Shown: positions 33,253 to 43,339, numbered from the stretch's first letter. The stretch: DNA of 64,000 nt from Deltaproteobacteria bacterium (GCA_016209105.1 JACQWR010000004.1:1-64000), one strand, 5' to 3'. Notes: generated by a model not told the origin, from the sequence alone. Translations and numbers: made by a program.

Positions 33253-34887
33253 TTAGAACCCGCAAACCACGTTCTCCAACTCCGTGGAAAATACCTCATA
33301 ATTAACTGAGTAATCAATAGGACACTCCACCACCGCCACCCTGCCGGATGAAAAGGCTTTTTGCAAAACATGGGCAAGATCGTCCCCCGGTTGTACACGG
33401 AAGCCCGCGGCACCAAAGCTCTCCGCATAGCGAACAAAATCGGGATTGCCGTAATCCAGCGCATAGGGTGCGAATCCCCGTTTCTGCTGTTTCCATTTAA
33501 TAAAACCGAAGGCATCGTCGTTTACGATCAGGACAACAAGCGGAATCCCGCATCTCACTGCCGTTTCCAGTTCCTGCGAATTCATCAGGAAACCGCCGTC
33601 GCCGCAGACGGCCAGGATTTTCCTGTCCGGACAGCAGAGCCCGGCGGCAATGCCGGCGGGAAGCCCGGCGCCCATCGTGGCCAGGGCGTTATCCAGCAGG
33701 ACGGTGTTGTAATGAAACGCCGGGTAGAGCCGCGAAAACCAGAGTTTGTAGATGCCGTTATCCAGGACCACGATATCGCGCTCGGCCATTGTTTCCCGAA
33801 CGGCGAGGACGACGCGACCGGGATGGAGCGGATACGAATCGGGAACGTTGCGCTTGATTTTTTCCTCCACCAGTTCCCGCGTTTTCCGGAAAAGGGGGAA
33901 ATCCCGTTCTCCGACCGTCATCTTACCCAACATCTTCAGGGAGTGGGCAATGTCTCCCACAAGCTCCCTATGGGGATTGAAATACCGATCCGTTTCCGCC
34001 GGCACGAAATCAATGTTCAGAATTGTCTTATCGGCTTCGCTGTTCCACAGTGAGGGGGGATACTCCACGATGTGGTACCCGACCGTGATGAGCAGGTCGG
34101 CCCGGTCAATGCCGCAATACACGTAATCCCTCGTGTGAATGCCAAGCGTGTGGAGACTAAATGGGCAGTCGTCGGGGATGATCCCCTTCCCCATCTGGGT
34201 ATGCACCGCATAGATGCCGGTCTTCCGGACAAAATCCAAAAGCGCCTCAGCGATCCGGCGCCGGTTGGCGCCGGCGGAGACAATGATCAGGGGATTTTTC
34301 GCCTGTCCGATGAGCTCCGCCGCACGAGCCAGGACACGCTCATCGGCGACGGGGCGCCTGATTTCGCTCCGTTTCTGCACGGCACTCTTCGTCTCCTCCG
34401 CAGCCACGTCTTCCGGAAGCTCCACATGGACAGCCCCGGGTCTTTCCGCCTCCGCCGTCTTGAATGCCTCCCGGAGGACCGTGGGGATGGTGTCGGGATC
34501 GGTCAGGGAAAATGTTTTCTTGGTAATGGGCTTCATGAGCGCCGATACATCCACCAGTTGGAACTTTCCCTGACGATTGTGCCGGAGGGCCTTCTGTCCC
34601 GATAGGGAAACGAGGGGCGCACCGATAAGTTGAGCATGGGCGATACCGGTTACGAGGTTCGTCGCCCCCGGACCGAGCGTGGAAAAACAAACACCCGCCC
34701 TTCCGGTCAGTCTCCCATACGTGGCCGCCATAAACGCGGCTGCTTGTTCATGCCGGCAGATAATCAGGCGAATAGCGGATTTTCTGAGGGATTCGAGGAG
34801 GTCGAGGTTCTCCTCGCCGGGAAGGCCAAAAATAAACCGCACGCCTTCCTCTTCCAGTTGTCTGACAAACAGATCCGATGCTTTCAT
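33253..34887 (-). CDS. Acetolactate synthase-like thiamine diphosphate enzyme (catabolic AlsS type)
   Basis: This 544-residue enzyme has the catalytic glutamate in ICRHEQAAAF, STLGPGATN, and the ThDP-binding GDGGFLMN with NDDAFGFIKWKQ. The stretch LDNGIYKLWFSRLYPAF is typical of AlsS. It would join two pyruvates to acetolactate. No small subunit or alsD is near. It differs clearly from IlvB at 61830. Confidence 0.82.
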   Translation of the reverse strand: MKASDLFVRQLEEEGVRFIFGLPGEENLDLLESLRKSAIRLIICRHEQAAAFMAATYGRLTGRAGVCFSTLGPGATNLVTGIAHAQLIGAPLVSLSGQKALRHNRQGKFQLVDVSALMKPITKKTFSLTDPDTIPTVLREAFKTAEAERPGAVHVELPEDVAAEETKSAVQKRSEIRRPVADERVLARAAELIGQAKNPLIIVSAGANRRRIAEALLDFVRKTGIYAVHTQMGKGIIPDDCPFSLHTLGIHTRDYVYCGIDRADLLITVGYHIVEYPPSLWNSEADKTILNIDFVPAETDRYFNPHRELVGDIAHSLKMLGKMTVGERDFPLFRKTRELVEEKIKRNVPDSYPLHPGRVVLAVRETMAERDIVVLDNGIYKLWFSRLYPAFHYNTVLLDNALATMGAGLPAGIAAGLCCPDRKILAVCGDGGFLMNSQELETAVRCGIPLVVLIVNDDAFGFIKWKQQKRGFAPYALDYGNPDFVRYAESFGAAGFRVQPGDDLAHVLQKAFSSGRVAVVECPIDYSVNYEVFSTELENVVCGF

Positions 34888-35114
34888 AATGGTTGATTTC
34901 GGCAGCGAGCGTACTCCCCGCAGCTTGACCGTTCCTTAAGGATTGAAGATTTTCCGCCGCAAGCTGCCGAGAGATTCAAGCGCATGTCTCCTGCCACATT
35001 GTTAAAAAAACACGTGCAGCCAGGATCACCCTGTTGTGGCCGGCAGCTCAGCCGTAATTATTGAAATTTAAAACAAAAAAGTCCTGTTGTCAAGTTGCCG
35101 GCCACTTCCGCCAA

Positions 35115-35271
35115 ATTGAAGCTCTCCACGGCACGCTCAAGGAGGGTTCCAATTGAAGAGTCTCCACAGCAAGTTGCGGAGACTCTTCGGTTCTTAAGGA
35201 ACAACACCGCTTAAGCATTCGCTCGCTTACCCCGCGTCACGCCGCGGGGAATGCGCTCGCTGTCGAATTCA
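35115..35271 (+). repeat. REP-like repeat E, copy E2
   Basis: It contains GAAGAGTCTCCACAGCAAG / TTGCGGAGACTCTTC, GGTTCTTAAGGAAC, and CATTCGCTCGCTTACCCCGC..GCGGGGAATGCGCTCGCT. The gap 34888-35376 holds this repeat and no ORF I can support. The divergent promoters of the ALS-like gene and ubiE must be here. Confidence 0.7.
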
Positions 35272-35376
35272 TATTTCCCTTGAGGTAAGGGGTGCAATCT
35301 GTTAAAGGAATGGCCTCTTCAGCGGATAAGCGCCGCCGGGGGAAGCGGCGGAACAACGGCCCCACCGGAATATAAA

Positions 35377-36132
35377 ATGGGAAACCAGTCGGAAACACAC
35401 TACCCTCTCGTGAAGGAGGCGACGGACGCCGAACGCATCGGGATGGTAAAGGATATTTTCAAGACCATCATCCCCCGGTACGATTTCCTCAACCATTTTC
35501 TGAGCTTCCGGCGCGACATTGCCTGGCGCCGCTTAGCCGTCCGGCGCATGCGTTTTTTGCGGACGAACCGATTTCTCGATGTGGCCTGCGGCACGGGAGA
35601 CCTGGGGATCGAAGCCGCAACCCACTATTCCCCTATATCCGTGGTCGGCCTTGATTTCGTAAAGGAAATGACGGATGCCGCCGCACGAAAAACGCAAGCA
35701 AAGGGCCTTTCTTCCCGCATAGTCTTCGTCAACGGTGACGCAACCGCACTTCCTTTCCCCGACAACAACTTCGACGTGGCGGGGATCGCGTTCGGCATCA
35801 GAAATATTCCGGACCGGATGAGAGCGCTCCGGGAAATGATGCGCGTGATCGTGCCGGGCGGTCAGGTGATGGTGCTGGAAATAACCCCGCCCCGCGGCGC
35901 GATCGTAAAGGGATTGTATCATTTTTATCTGAACCGGATACTGCCCCGTCTGGCGCGAGCCTTTACCAGCAATCCCTCCGCATACATATATCTTGCCGAT
36001 TCGGTTATGAATTTCCCCTCGCCGGAAAAATTCAAGACCCTGATGGAGGAAGCGGGACTTACGGCGGTGAAGAAGCGCGCCCTCACCCTCGGAGTTACCT
36101 ACCTCCACATCGGCATTAAGCCTGGTTTGTAG
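35377..36132 (+). CDS. ubiE: Demethylmenaquinone methyltransferase
   Basis: This 251-residue SAM-dependent enzyme makes menaquinone from demethylmenaquinone at the membrane. Motif I is DVACGTGDL, followed by VVGLDFVKEM, FPDNNFDVAGIAFGIRNI (in the UbiE signature) and MRVIVPGGQVMVLE. The C-terminal YIYLADSV is typical. The length is normal. Menaquinone use suits an anaerobe. Confidence 0.92.
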   Translation: MGNQSETHYPLVKEATDAERIGMVKDIFKTIIPRYDFLNHFLSFRRDIAWRRLAVRRMRFLRTNRFLDVACGTGDLGIEAATHYSPISVVGLDFVKEMTDAAARKTQAKGLSSRIVFVNGDATALPFPDNNFDVAGIAFGIRNIPDRMRALREMMRVIVPGGQVMVLEITPPRGAIVKGLYHFYLNRILPRLARAFTSNPSAYIYLADSVMNFPSPEKFKTLMEEAGLTAVKKRALTLGVTYLHIGIKPGL

Positions 36133-36172
36133 CCCGTCTATGCTCCTTTAGGAAAGAGGCCACAGGGTGGGA

Positions 36173-37480
36173 ATGCCTCACAGACAATATCACCGCATCA
36201 GAGTCCTCATTATGGGTGAAACAAAAATATTTCTCGCCGCCTTTCTGGCGATTTTCCTGGCCGCATCCCTCGTCCGCTGGTTTTTAAACCGGATCAATAT
36301 TCGCCATCTCCGGAGGTTCGGCCACGAGATACCGGACGTTTTCCAGGAAGAAATCGAAGCAGCCACCCTCGCTCGGATGACCGATTATACGGTGGAATCC
36401 TCTCGATTGGAGTCACGGGAACACCTCTCGGCAGACCTGGTCACGCTCATTATTCTCTTCAGTGGTCTTTTCCCCTGGCTCGTGGACAGGTGTCTTGCCC
36501 TGAATTTGTCTTTTGTCCCCTCGGGTCTCGCCTTGCTCGCGCTGCTTGGCATAATCAGCGGCGCCCCGGGCATCCCGTTTAAGCTTTACCGCACCTTTGT
36601 CATCGAAAAAAAATACGGCTTCAGCACCATCACGCTCCGTCTATGGATAACCGATTTTCTCAAGGGGCTCCTGATCGAGGCGCTCCTCATGGCCATCCTC
36701 CTCGGCGCCGTTCTCTTTCTCATTCAACGGGCTGCCGGAACCTGGTGGCTGTGGGTATGGCTCGTATTCTTCCTCTTCCAACTGCTCCTTGTCTGGCTCT
36801 ACCCCGTGGTGATCGCCCCCCTGTTCAACAAGTACGAACCGCTCCGGGACGACGATCTGAAAGATTCCATCATCGGCATGATGGCCAAAGCCGGCCTTGC
36901 GGTCGGCGGGGTTTATCAGATGGATGCGGGCAAACGGAGCCGGCACACGAACGCCTACTTTACCGGGCTGGGAAAAACAAAACGCATCGTCCTCTATGAC
37001 ACCCTGCTCGCCTCCCACGCGCAGGAAGAGATACTGGCCGTTCTGGCCCATGAAATCGGGCACCGGCAACGGAAGCACATTCTGAAACAGTTGATTTTCC
37101 TGGGAACGGCATCCCTCGTGATCCTGTATATCGCCTGGCGCCTTTTGTACTGGCCGCCTCTGTACCATGCCTTCGGCGTCGGCCCGGTAATTCCCTATGC
37201 CGGCCTTTTCTTGCTGGCAGTAATTTTCGAACCGCTGGTCTTTTTCCTGAAGCCGCTGGGAACGGCTGTGCTCAGAAAATTCGAACGGGAGGCGGATGAT
37301 TTCAGCTATGAGCTTCTCGGCAGCTCCCGTCCCCTGTGCAATGCCCTGAAGCGCCTGGCCAAGGACAACCTCGCCAATCTCCACCCCCATCCACTCTATG
37401 TCCTGTTCAACTACTCCCACCCGCCGCTTCAGGAACGTATCGCCCGTCTCCAGCAAAAGGAGGCAAAAAAGCCGGCTTGA
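36173..37480 (+). CDS. M48 membrane metalloprotease (Ste24/CAAX prenyl protease 1-like)
   Basis: This 435-residue membrane protease has HEIGH within VLAHEIGHRQRKH, with a downstream glutamate in EREADDFSY as third zinc ligand. It has several helices before it and FLFQLLLVWLYP. The Ste24 group degrades or processes membrane proteins. ATG 36173 has AGGG five bases upstream; ATG 36212 is an alternative without a ribosome site. Confidence 0.9.
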   Translation: MPHRQYHRIRVLIMGETKIFLAAFLAIFLAASLVRWFLNRINIRHLRRFGHEIPDVFQEEIEAATLARMTDYTVESSRLESREHLSADLVTLIILFSGLFPWLVDRCLALNLSFVPSGLALLALLGIISGAPGIPFKLYRTFVIEKKYGFSTITLRLWITDFLKGLLIEALLMAILLGAVLFLIQRAAGTWWLWVWLVFFLFQLLLVWLYPVVIAPLFNKYEPLRDDDLKDSIIGMMAKAGLAVGGVYQMDAGKRSRHTNAYFTGLGKTKRIVLYDTLLASHAQEEILAVLAHEIGHRQRKHILKQLIFLGTASLVILYIAWRLLYWPPLYHAFGVGPVIPYAGLFLLAVIFEPLVFFLKPLGTAVLRKFEREADDFSYELLGSSRPLCNALKRLAKDNLANLHPHPLYVLFNYSHPPLQERIARLQQKEAKKPA

Positions 37481-37538
37481 TTTTTTTGCAAGATTGATTA
37501 ATTTAAGGCTCAAATGACCTCTGGGGGAGATGACAACC

Positions 37539-38036
37539 ATGCCCGTCTATGAATTCTACTGCCGGAAATGCAATACGGTTTATAATTTTTTTTCCCGTTC
37601 CGTGAACACGGAAAAAATTCCCCTCTGCCCCTCCTGCAAAACAGTCAGGTTAAAACGCCAGATGTCCCTGTTTGCGAATATTTCCGGGGGGAAGGGCGAA
37701 AAAGACATGGGGGAAGAGGGCATGCCTCCCCTCGATGAAGCCAAAATGGAGAAGGCGATGGCCATGCTGGCCCGAGAAGCGGGCGCCATGAACGAAGACG
37801 ATCCGCGTCAGGCGGCCGTGCTGATGAGAAAGCTCACCGAGGCCACGGGCATAGCCATGGGACCGGGCATGGAAGAGGCGTTAAGTCGCCTGGAAAAAGG
37901 AGAGGATCCCGACAAGATCGAGGAGGAGATGGGCGACATCCTGGCCGAGGAAGAACCGCTCCTCCTGGAAAACAAAAAACGCAAAAACAGCCGCCACGTA
38001 AAACCGCGGGTAGACGAAACGCTCTACGAACTTTAA
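37539..38036 (+). CDS. FmdB-family zinc ribbon protein
   Basis: This is a 165-residue protein. MPVYEFYCRKCN and PLCPSCKT give a four-cysteine zinc ribbon of the FmdB family. The rest is acidic and helical, ending in a basic patch (KKRKNSRHVKPR). ATG 37539 has GGGGAG nine bases before. The role is unknown; FmdB was linked to formamidase/amidase regulation. Confidence 0.82.
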   Translation: MPVYEFYCRKCNTVYNFFSRSVNTEKIPLCPSCKTVRLKRQMSLFANISGGKGEKDMGEEGMPPLDEAKMEKAMAMLAREAGAMNEDDPRQAAVLMRKLTEATGIAMGPGMEEALSRLEKGEDPDKIEEEMGDILAEEEPLLLENKKRKNSRHVKPRVDETLYEL

Positions 38037-38100
38037 TCCCGCCCTGCCTTTATTATTTTGAGCATCGTTGATCCTGAAGAAGTATCATCTTTAAACACTC

Positions 38101-38150
38101 GAGCGCATTCCCCGCCTGGAAGGCGGGGCTTGCGGGGACGTCCCCGGTCA
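38101..38150 (+). repeat. REP-like repeat F, copy F2
   Basis: CCCCGCCTGGAAGGCGGGG hairpin, then GCGGGGACGTCCCCG and GTCA. It lies between two convergent genes and may serve as their terminator. Confidence 0.7.
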
Positions 38151-38173
38151 AGTCTATACATTCTGTCCGTTGA

Positions 38174-39211
38174 TCACGAGAGATTTTTTTTCAGGACCGG
38201 CAACATACTCTGGTAAAACCTCGTAAATTTCAAAAAGAACTTTTCCGCGTCGGCTCCATATACTCTCTTGATCGGATAATTTGCCCTTTTAGCCCAAGCG
38301 ATAAATTCCGGATCATCACAGGCTTTTTTCAGAGCCGCCAGCAGCAGTCGTTTAGGCCCGGCTTCCAGATTCGGGGGAGCGATAATAAAACGGTGTGAAC
38401 TGACCTCATCCACAAGATCAGGGAAACCCAGTTCTTTGGCACTCACCGCCCCCGGATGGTCCGTATGGTCGCTGAAACTCAACAGTACCTTTACTTCTTT
38501 CGCATCAATCAACGACTTGGCGGAGTCTTCCGAAACCATGACAACCCCCACATCGCCGCGAATCAGTGCGCCCATGGATTCCGCCGTTCCCCGGAAGGGG
38601 ATGAGCTTGAATTTTGTCCCCATCTTTTCGTTCGCAATTATGCCGCAGACATGATTGCCCCGGCCGAAAAATCCCACGCCCATCCGTATCGTTTCTTTCT
38701 TCATGGCATCCATAACTTCATTCCAGCTGCCGAATCCTTTCTTATTGGCAACAACTATTTTGGTGGTGGAAACGATAGATTGCAGGAACGTATATTTGGT
38801 AAAATCCACGTCCGCCGTGCCGAGCAACGTCTCTATGTAAGGGGTGCTATCCATCATGCCGATCATATAACCGTCCGGCTTGCCGGCGGCAAGTATCCGG
38901 TAGCCTTTACGCTCTTCATTTTTCACGACGATCCCGCCCCCCGTGGCGCCGGGCGAAAGTATGCGCAGATATTTCGTGAGAAAAGGTCCGATGGCGCGGC
39001 CGATAATATCGTATCCGCCGCCCGGGGCATTGGGAACAACGTAGGCGATTCTTCCCGAGGGATAAACCTCCTTGGCTTTAGCATAGCCCAAGGGCAGGTC
39101 CGCAAACGCGCCTGTTGCCAGAGCGCCGACGGACAGTCCGGAAATTTTAAGGAAATCACGCCGTGTTGTGCCTCTTTTTTCCAGGTAATGAACATCTTGG
39201 TGCTTCGCCAT
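38174..39211 (-). CDS. TctC-type tripartite transporter substrate-binding protein with Tat signal
   Basis: This 345-residue protein has a twin-arginine signal TTRRDFLKISGLSVGALATG. The mature part begins GRIAYVVPNAPGGGYD, the usual TctC start. Members bind carboxylates such as citrate or terephthalate in the periplasm. AAGGAGGG precedes ATG 39211; the upstream frame is noncoding. No tctA/tctB transporter subunits are in the window, so it is an orphan. Confidence 0.85.
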   Translation of the reverse strand: MAKHQDVHYLEKRGTTRRDFLKISGLSVGALATGAFADLPLGYAKAKEVYPSGRIAYVVPNAPGGGYDIIGRAIGPFLTKYLRILSPGATGGGIVVKNEERKGYRILAAGKPDGYMIGMMDSTPYIETLLGTADVDFTKYTFLQSIVSTTKIVVANKKGFGSWNEVMDAMKKETIRMGVGFFGRGNHVCGIIANEKMGTKFKLIPFRGTAESMGALIRGDVGVVMVSEDSAKSLIDAKEVKVLLSFSDHTDHPGAVSAKELGFPDLVDEVSSHRFIIAPPNLEAGPKRLLLAALKKACDDPEFIAWAKRANYPIKRVYGADAEKFFLKFTRFYQSMLPVLKKNLS

Positions 39212-39844
39212 AGGTCCCTCCTTATTAGTTCCTCTGTGATTCGCAGGATTTCCTGCATTTCTGTCCGAAAGCAAAATCCGGATTGCATCTCGCTGGAGTA
39301 CATTGCGGAGAATTTTCGATCCGCAGGGAATTTTACCATTCACTCTTCGCTCGTTTACCCAACCGTTAGCTGCGGACACGAACTCGCTGTTCCCCAAGTT
39401 CCTTGCAATGACGAAGCGCGCTTCGAAAAGCAGAATCTTGGGGATGTTCTACGATTGGACCTGAGGAGCCTTGTTTGAGAAAGGGTGAAACTCTAAAAAA
39501 TATGAATATCCGTTCTGCTTTCAAGCACCGCACCGGTTGCACCGAGGAGAAATGGTGATACGGGCGGATATCTTAGAGCCATTTGGAAGGGTTTATCGAA
39601 TTGCGTTTCGGCTGGATTAAGCGTAGAAAGCCTGATGATGCATCTCTGAACCGGGCAAATAGGTAAATACCAGCTTGCGGCACTGATATCATGAAACAAA
39701 TGAAAGATCAAGGAAACGGGAAGCAGCCCCACGACAAATGAACTGCCCGCCAAATCCGATCCGAAGGAAGGATGCTTAGGTTAAGATAATTAGGCGTTGA
39801 TTACCCCTGAGGTTTGCCGCGGGGCGTTCAAGCAAAGAGTTTCG
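39212..39844. other. Gene-free stretch
   Basis: I see no credible gene. The 86-codon minus-strand frame at 39493-39753 has no ribosome site and an unlikely composition. Parts of 39300-39400 (tttaccatt..ctcgtttaccc..cgaactcgctg) look like a decayed repeat E. Confidence 0.5.
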
Positions 39845-40852
39845 CTAAACCGCCACGTCCAGTTGCTGGACTGAACCCGCCTGCCCGCTTTCCGTAAGAT
39901 AGAGCCCCGTACGCCTGATCTGGCCGCGGAGACTGTTCATATCATCCTTCAGGGCAAAAGAAGTGTCGGCATAACCGGTGAAGATGGCGCCCACCCCGCT
40001 CACTTTGAGACCCGTAAGGATATCCGCGCCGTCCGCGGCCTTCGTCCAGATGCGCAAGCCGTTATAGGTTGCATCCTTTTCGTCTATCCAGCCGTTCCCA
40101 TCGCCATCGTACTTCGCCAGTTCCGTAAACCCGTCGCCGGTGGTGGGACCGAACAGTTCGGCGCCGTTATTGATGCGCCCGTCGCCGTTTGCATCAAGGG
40201 CCAGAATGCCGCTCCCGCTCTGAACAAAGGGGATCATCTCATCATTGCCGTCGGCATTGAGGTCAAAGGAGAATTTCTGATCGGTGAGCATGGCGGCGGG
40301 TCCGTTGAAATTGACCACCAGGGGATCGAGCAGGGCGTCGCCCGCCCGCAGGGAGACGGAGGCGCTGCTGGTGAAAGATCTTGCCATCCGCACATCAAGG
40401 ATGAATTGTATTTCTTTCCCGTCGGCGGTTTTTACCACACCCGCGACCTGGAAGGTTGTGTTTTCCCTTTCCGTATGGGATTCCGCATAGTCGTAGCTGA
40501 TTCCCCAGCCCACCCGTTCCGGTGCCGGGGAAGAACCATCTGTCGCCGGACGGGAAATATCAATATCCACCCGCGGCATCGTGTTGAGGTCTGCCGACGT
40601 GAGGAGCCGGATTTCCTGGCCGGTCATGGCCTCGATGAGTTCTTTGATAAGGAAAAGTTTTGGATTGTTGGAAACAAGGTCTTCAGGACTGGCCGGCGAT
40701 GCCCCTTTTGCCTGCGTCGAGATGGTGACGGTATCGGCAGCCGACTCTGTGGAAGGAGGATCAACCCATATCCGGAGCGTCTCCGTCCTGCTGTCTTCTT
40801 TTTCGAACTGGCGGTTCGACGCCATGACTATATTGGTATTTGCGATTATCAT
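39845..40852 (-). CDS. Protein with calcium-binding DxDxDG repeats
   Basis: This 335-residue protein has no clear signal peptide. Residues about 195-265 hold FDLNADGNDEM, LDANGDGRINN and YDGDGNGWIDEKD, dockerin/EF-hand-like loops, with GAELFGPTTGDGF between. Such proteins occur near flagellar and surface genes. It lies upstream of the flagellar-rod-like gene on the minus strand only in the sense of sharing its strand, 45 bases downstream of it. Function unknown. Confidence 0.7.
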   Translation of the reverse strand: MIIANTNIVMASNRQFEKEDSRTETLRIWVDPPSTESAADTVTISTQAKGASPASPEDLVSNNPKLFLIKELIEAMTGQEIRLLTSADLNTMPRVDIDISRPATDGSSPAPERVGWGISYDYAESHTERENTTFQVAGVVKTADGKEIQFILDVRMARSFTSSASVSLRAGDALLDPLVVNFNGPAAMLTDQKFSFDLNADGNDEMIPFVQSGSGILALDANGDGRINNGAELFGPTTGDGFTELAKYDGDGNGWIDEKDATYNGLRIWTKAADGADILTGLKVSGVGAIFTGYADTSFALKDDMNSLRGQIRRTGLYLTESGQAGSVQQLDVAV

Positions 40853-40897
40853 TATGCTGTGCGCCCGATAACATCCTGCTGAACCTGTTTGTCCCGT

Positions 40898-41248
40898 TTA
40901 GCCAAAGAGATCGAAGAGCGTTCCCTGCATCTCGGCAGCGGTCTCCACGGTCTTGAGATTGGACTCGTAGTTGAATTTGTTCACGGACAGGGCAATGATC
41001 TCTTCTTCCGTATTCACGTTGGAGGTTTCCCACTCCCCGTTCTTTACCCCCTCGATGGTGACCGTGTCGCCCGGCGTATTCACCTGTTCTGCGGAAACTT
41101 TCACCCCCGGAGGTACCGTCTCCGCCATATTGGCGCGGCTTTTCTTGAATCCGTCGGTGTTCACATTGGCAATATTATTGGCAATGACATCGTTTTTCTT
41201 ATCGAAGGCACTCAGCGCCGTGAGGGCAATATTGGCCGCATTTGACAT
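40898..41248 (-). CDS. Flagellar rod/hook-family protein (FlgC-like), orphan
   Basis: This 116-residue protein has VIANNIANVNTDGFKKSRA, the N-terminal rod-family signature, and a C-terminal VNKFNYESNLKTVETA helix. This is the two-helix plan of FlgB/FlgC. GAGGAGG precedes the ATG. No other flagellar gene is in the window, so it may be a leftover or have another role. Confidence 0.75.
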   Translation of the reverse strand: MSNAANIALTALSAFDKKNDVIANNIANVNTDGFKKSRANMAETVPPGVKVSAEQVNTPGDTVTIEGVKNGEWETSNVNTEEEIIALSVNKFNYESNLKTVETAAEMQGTLFDLFG

Positions 41249-41453
41249 GGCTATCCACCTCCTCTTTATATGGTCTCCTGCTTTTCATCGGCATTTTTGG
41301 CAGGATACTTTAGGGACCGGGACAATAAAAAGGAAGGGAGGCGGAAAGCCTCCCTCTCCGCCTGTGTGCAGCCGGGATGGGCGGCAATCAGGCAGCGCAA
41401 GTCCGTGCAGGCCGGGTGGCGCTCGGCGGTTAATGCCAGAATGGATAACGATA

Positions 41454-41930
41454 TCAACTAATAGAGCAAGCCTTGGGTCTGATCAAGAGCACGGGCATGT
41501 TTGCTTCATGGAGGACCCGGAAGGCAACGCTGCCCAGCAACATATTTCTCATCCCCGAATACCCGTGCGTCGCGATCACAATCATATCCACGCCATTTTC
41601 CCCCGCGTAATCAATAATAAGATCTGCCGGTCGGCCCGTTTCCAGAGATTCGGTTTTGACTTTAATGCCCTCTGAACTGAGTTTTGCCTGCACGCTGTCG
41701 AGGTATTTGCGGGATCTGCCGAGGCGGGCCTCTCTGAAGGCCATATAATCGAATCCCTTGCTGAACATATCCTCATCCGCATTGATCTCGCGCAGCGGAA
41801 GCTCTATGACCACAGCATTTAACAGCACGACTTCCTCTATGGCGCCATCCTTCGCTAAATTTCTGATGTGGTTAAGAGAACATTCCGCCAATTCCGAGCC
41901 GTCGAGTGGAACCAAGACCTTCTTATACAT
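41454..41930 (-). CDS. Universal stress protein (UspA family)
   Basis: This 158-residue cytosolic protein has KKVLVPLDGSELAE at the start and the ATP-binding THGYSGMRNMLLGSVA near the end, so it belongs to the ATP-binding subgroup. GGAGGG precedes the ATG. It is probably monocistronic. Confidence 0.92.
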   Translation of the reverse strand: MYKKVLVPLDGSELAECSLNHIRNLAKDGAIEEVVLLNAVVIELPLREINADEDMFSKGFDYMAFREARLGRSRKYLDSVQAKLSSEGIKVKTESLETGRPADLIIDYAGENGVDMIVIATHGYSGMRNMLLGSVAFRVLHEANMPVLLIRPKACSIS

Positions 41931-41994
41931 GATATTCCCTCCCTTTCAATCGTTGATGATTCTATAAGTCTTTTTAGTGTTGTTGCTGCGGCAA

Positions 41995-42282
41995 TTATTT
42001 CACGATCAGATTATTCTTGATGGATTTGACCCCGTTGACGCCCCCGGCGATTTCACCCGCTTTATCCACGGCCTGTTGCGAATTAACAAAGCCGCTCAGT
42101 TGCACGGTGCCCCGGTAAGTTTCGACACCGATCTGAAATGCCTTGAGGAAATCATCTGCCGCAAGCAGGGTCTTTACCTTGGTCGTGATGACTGCATCGT
42201 CAACATACTCACCGGTACTTTCACGGGTGGGTGTTGATGCACAGGCGGCAAAAAGGATACGTAACAGAAGGGCAATAGACAA
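41995..42282 (-). CDS. BON-domain lipoprotein
   Basis: This 95-residue protein has a lipobox LFAACAS near residue 11-14 and one BON domain (ITTKVKTLLAADDFLK, VETYRGTVQLSGFVNS, GVNGVKSIKNNL). Such OsmY-like proteins act at the outer membrane. The start is doubtful: TTG 42282 has no ribosome site, gives a signal without lysines, and an in-frame stop lies three codons upstream. The signal may have lost its true start. Confidence 0.7.
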   Translation of the reverse strand: MSIALLLRILFAACASTPTRESTGEYVDDAVITTKVKTLLAADDFLKAFQIGVETYRGTVQLSGFVNSQQAVDKAGEIAGGVNGVKSIKNNLIVK

Positions 42283-42489
42283 CGATAGTTAACTGTACGG
42301 TTAGCGGTAGGTAAATCCTATCCCTGGAGTGATGAACGATGATGTTCCTTGGGAGCGGAAGAGCTTCACGGGAAGCGGCTTATTTCCGTTGACAAGTCCC
42401 TTCGAGTAAGTTATTGAAGCGAAACACAAAGTGTCCACGGGTGAAACAGTTTCGATTCGCCATATGGCGCCAATCACAGGAGTTCTGGT

Positions 42490-43329
42490 ATGGCTCTCGA
42501 TGCTGACCGTCAAACCAGCAGCGCGGGATGGCAGTTTGGCAGGTTATTGGCAGGTCCGTTTGCCCTTATCGGCAGGGCGACGATCAGTCGGGTCGACAAT
42601 TTGGGCGCCTCGGGCATTTTTCTCTTCTTGGCCGTCCTGAAGGTCTTCCGATCCAAACAACTCATCAAGATCGTCCAGCAGATCTATTATATCGGGGCCA
42701 GATCCACGATGATCATCGTGCTGGTCAGCTTCTTCACCGGCATGGTGCTGGGCCTTCAATCCTACCATGCTCTGGTTAAATTCGGCGCCGAAGGGGCCCT
42801 CGGAACCCTGGTGGCGCTGACTCTGGTTCGGGAATTGGGGCCGGTCCTCACGGCGATCATGGTTACGGCCAGGGCCGGTTCGGCTATCTCTGCAGAGATA
42901 GGCATTCAGCGCATCTCCGAACAGATTGACGCCCTGGACACCATGCGCATTGACCCGCTCCGATTTCTCATTACCCCGAGAATCACTGCTTCGATCATCA
43001 GCTTCCCTTTGCTTACCGCGGTGTTCGACCTCGTCGGCATTATCGGCGGGTACGTCTCCGGCGTATTGCTCCTGGGCGCCAATGCCAGCACCTATATTTA
43101 TCGTGTCCAGACCAGCATGGACATGAAAGACGTCACCGACGGTTTGATCAAGGCGGTTGTTTTTGCCGTCATCGTCTCCACCGTCTGTTGTTACCAGGGT
43201 TATTTTACCCACATGCGCACGGACAGCCATGGCGCCAAGGCCGTCGGACTCTCCACGACTTCGGCGGTCGTGATCTCCTGCGTGCTTATCCTGGTGTCGG
43301 ACTACGTCGTGACATCGCTGCTTATCTGA
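42490..43329 (+). CDS. mlaE: Mla lipid-transport permease
   Basis: This 279-residue inner-membrane permease moves phospholipids between inner and outer membrane. RELGPVLTAIMVTARAGSAISAEIG, in parts, is the MlaE signature. AGGAG lies seven bases before ATG. A possible promoter, TTGACA (42389) and TATTGA (42412) 17 bases apart, lies upstream. It begins a run of five mla genes. Confidence 0.93.
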   Translation: MALDADRQTSSAGWQFGRLLAGPFALIGRATISRVDNLGASGIFLFLAVLKVFRSKQLIKIVQQIYYIGARSTMIIVLVSFFTGMVLGLQSYHALVKFGAEGALGTLVALTLVRELGPVLTAIMVTARAGSAISAEIGIQRISEQIDALDTMRIDPLRFLITPRITASIISFPLLTAVFDLVGIIGGYVSGVLLLGANASTYIYRVQTSMDMKDVTDGLIKAVVFAVIVSTVCCYQGYFTHMRTDSHGAKAVGLSTTSAVVISCVLILVSDYVVTSLLI

Positions 43330-43339
43330 GGGTAACACC

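Noticed and set aside
39493..39753. 86-codon minus-strand ORF
   Set aside because: No ribosome site, no recognisable motif, unlikely composition, lies in a stretch with decayed repeats.
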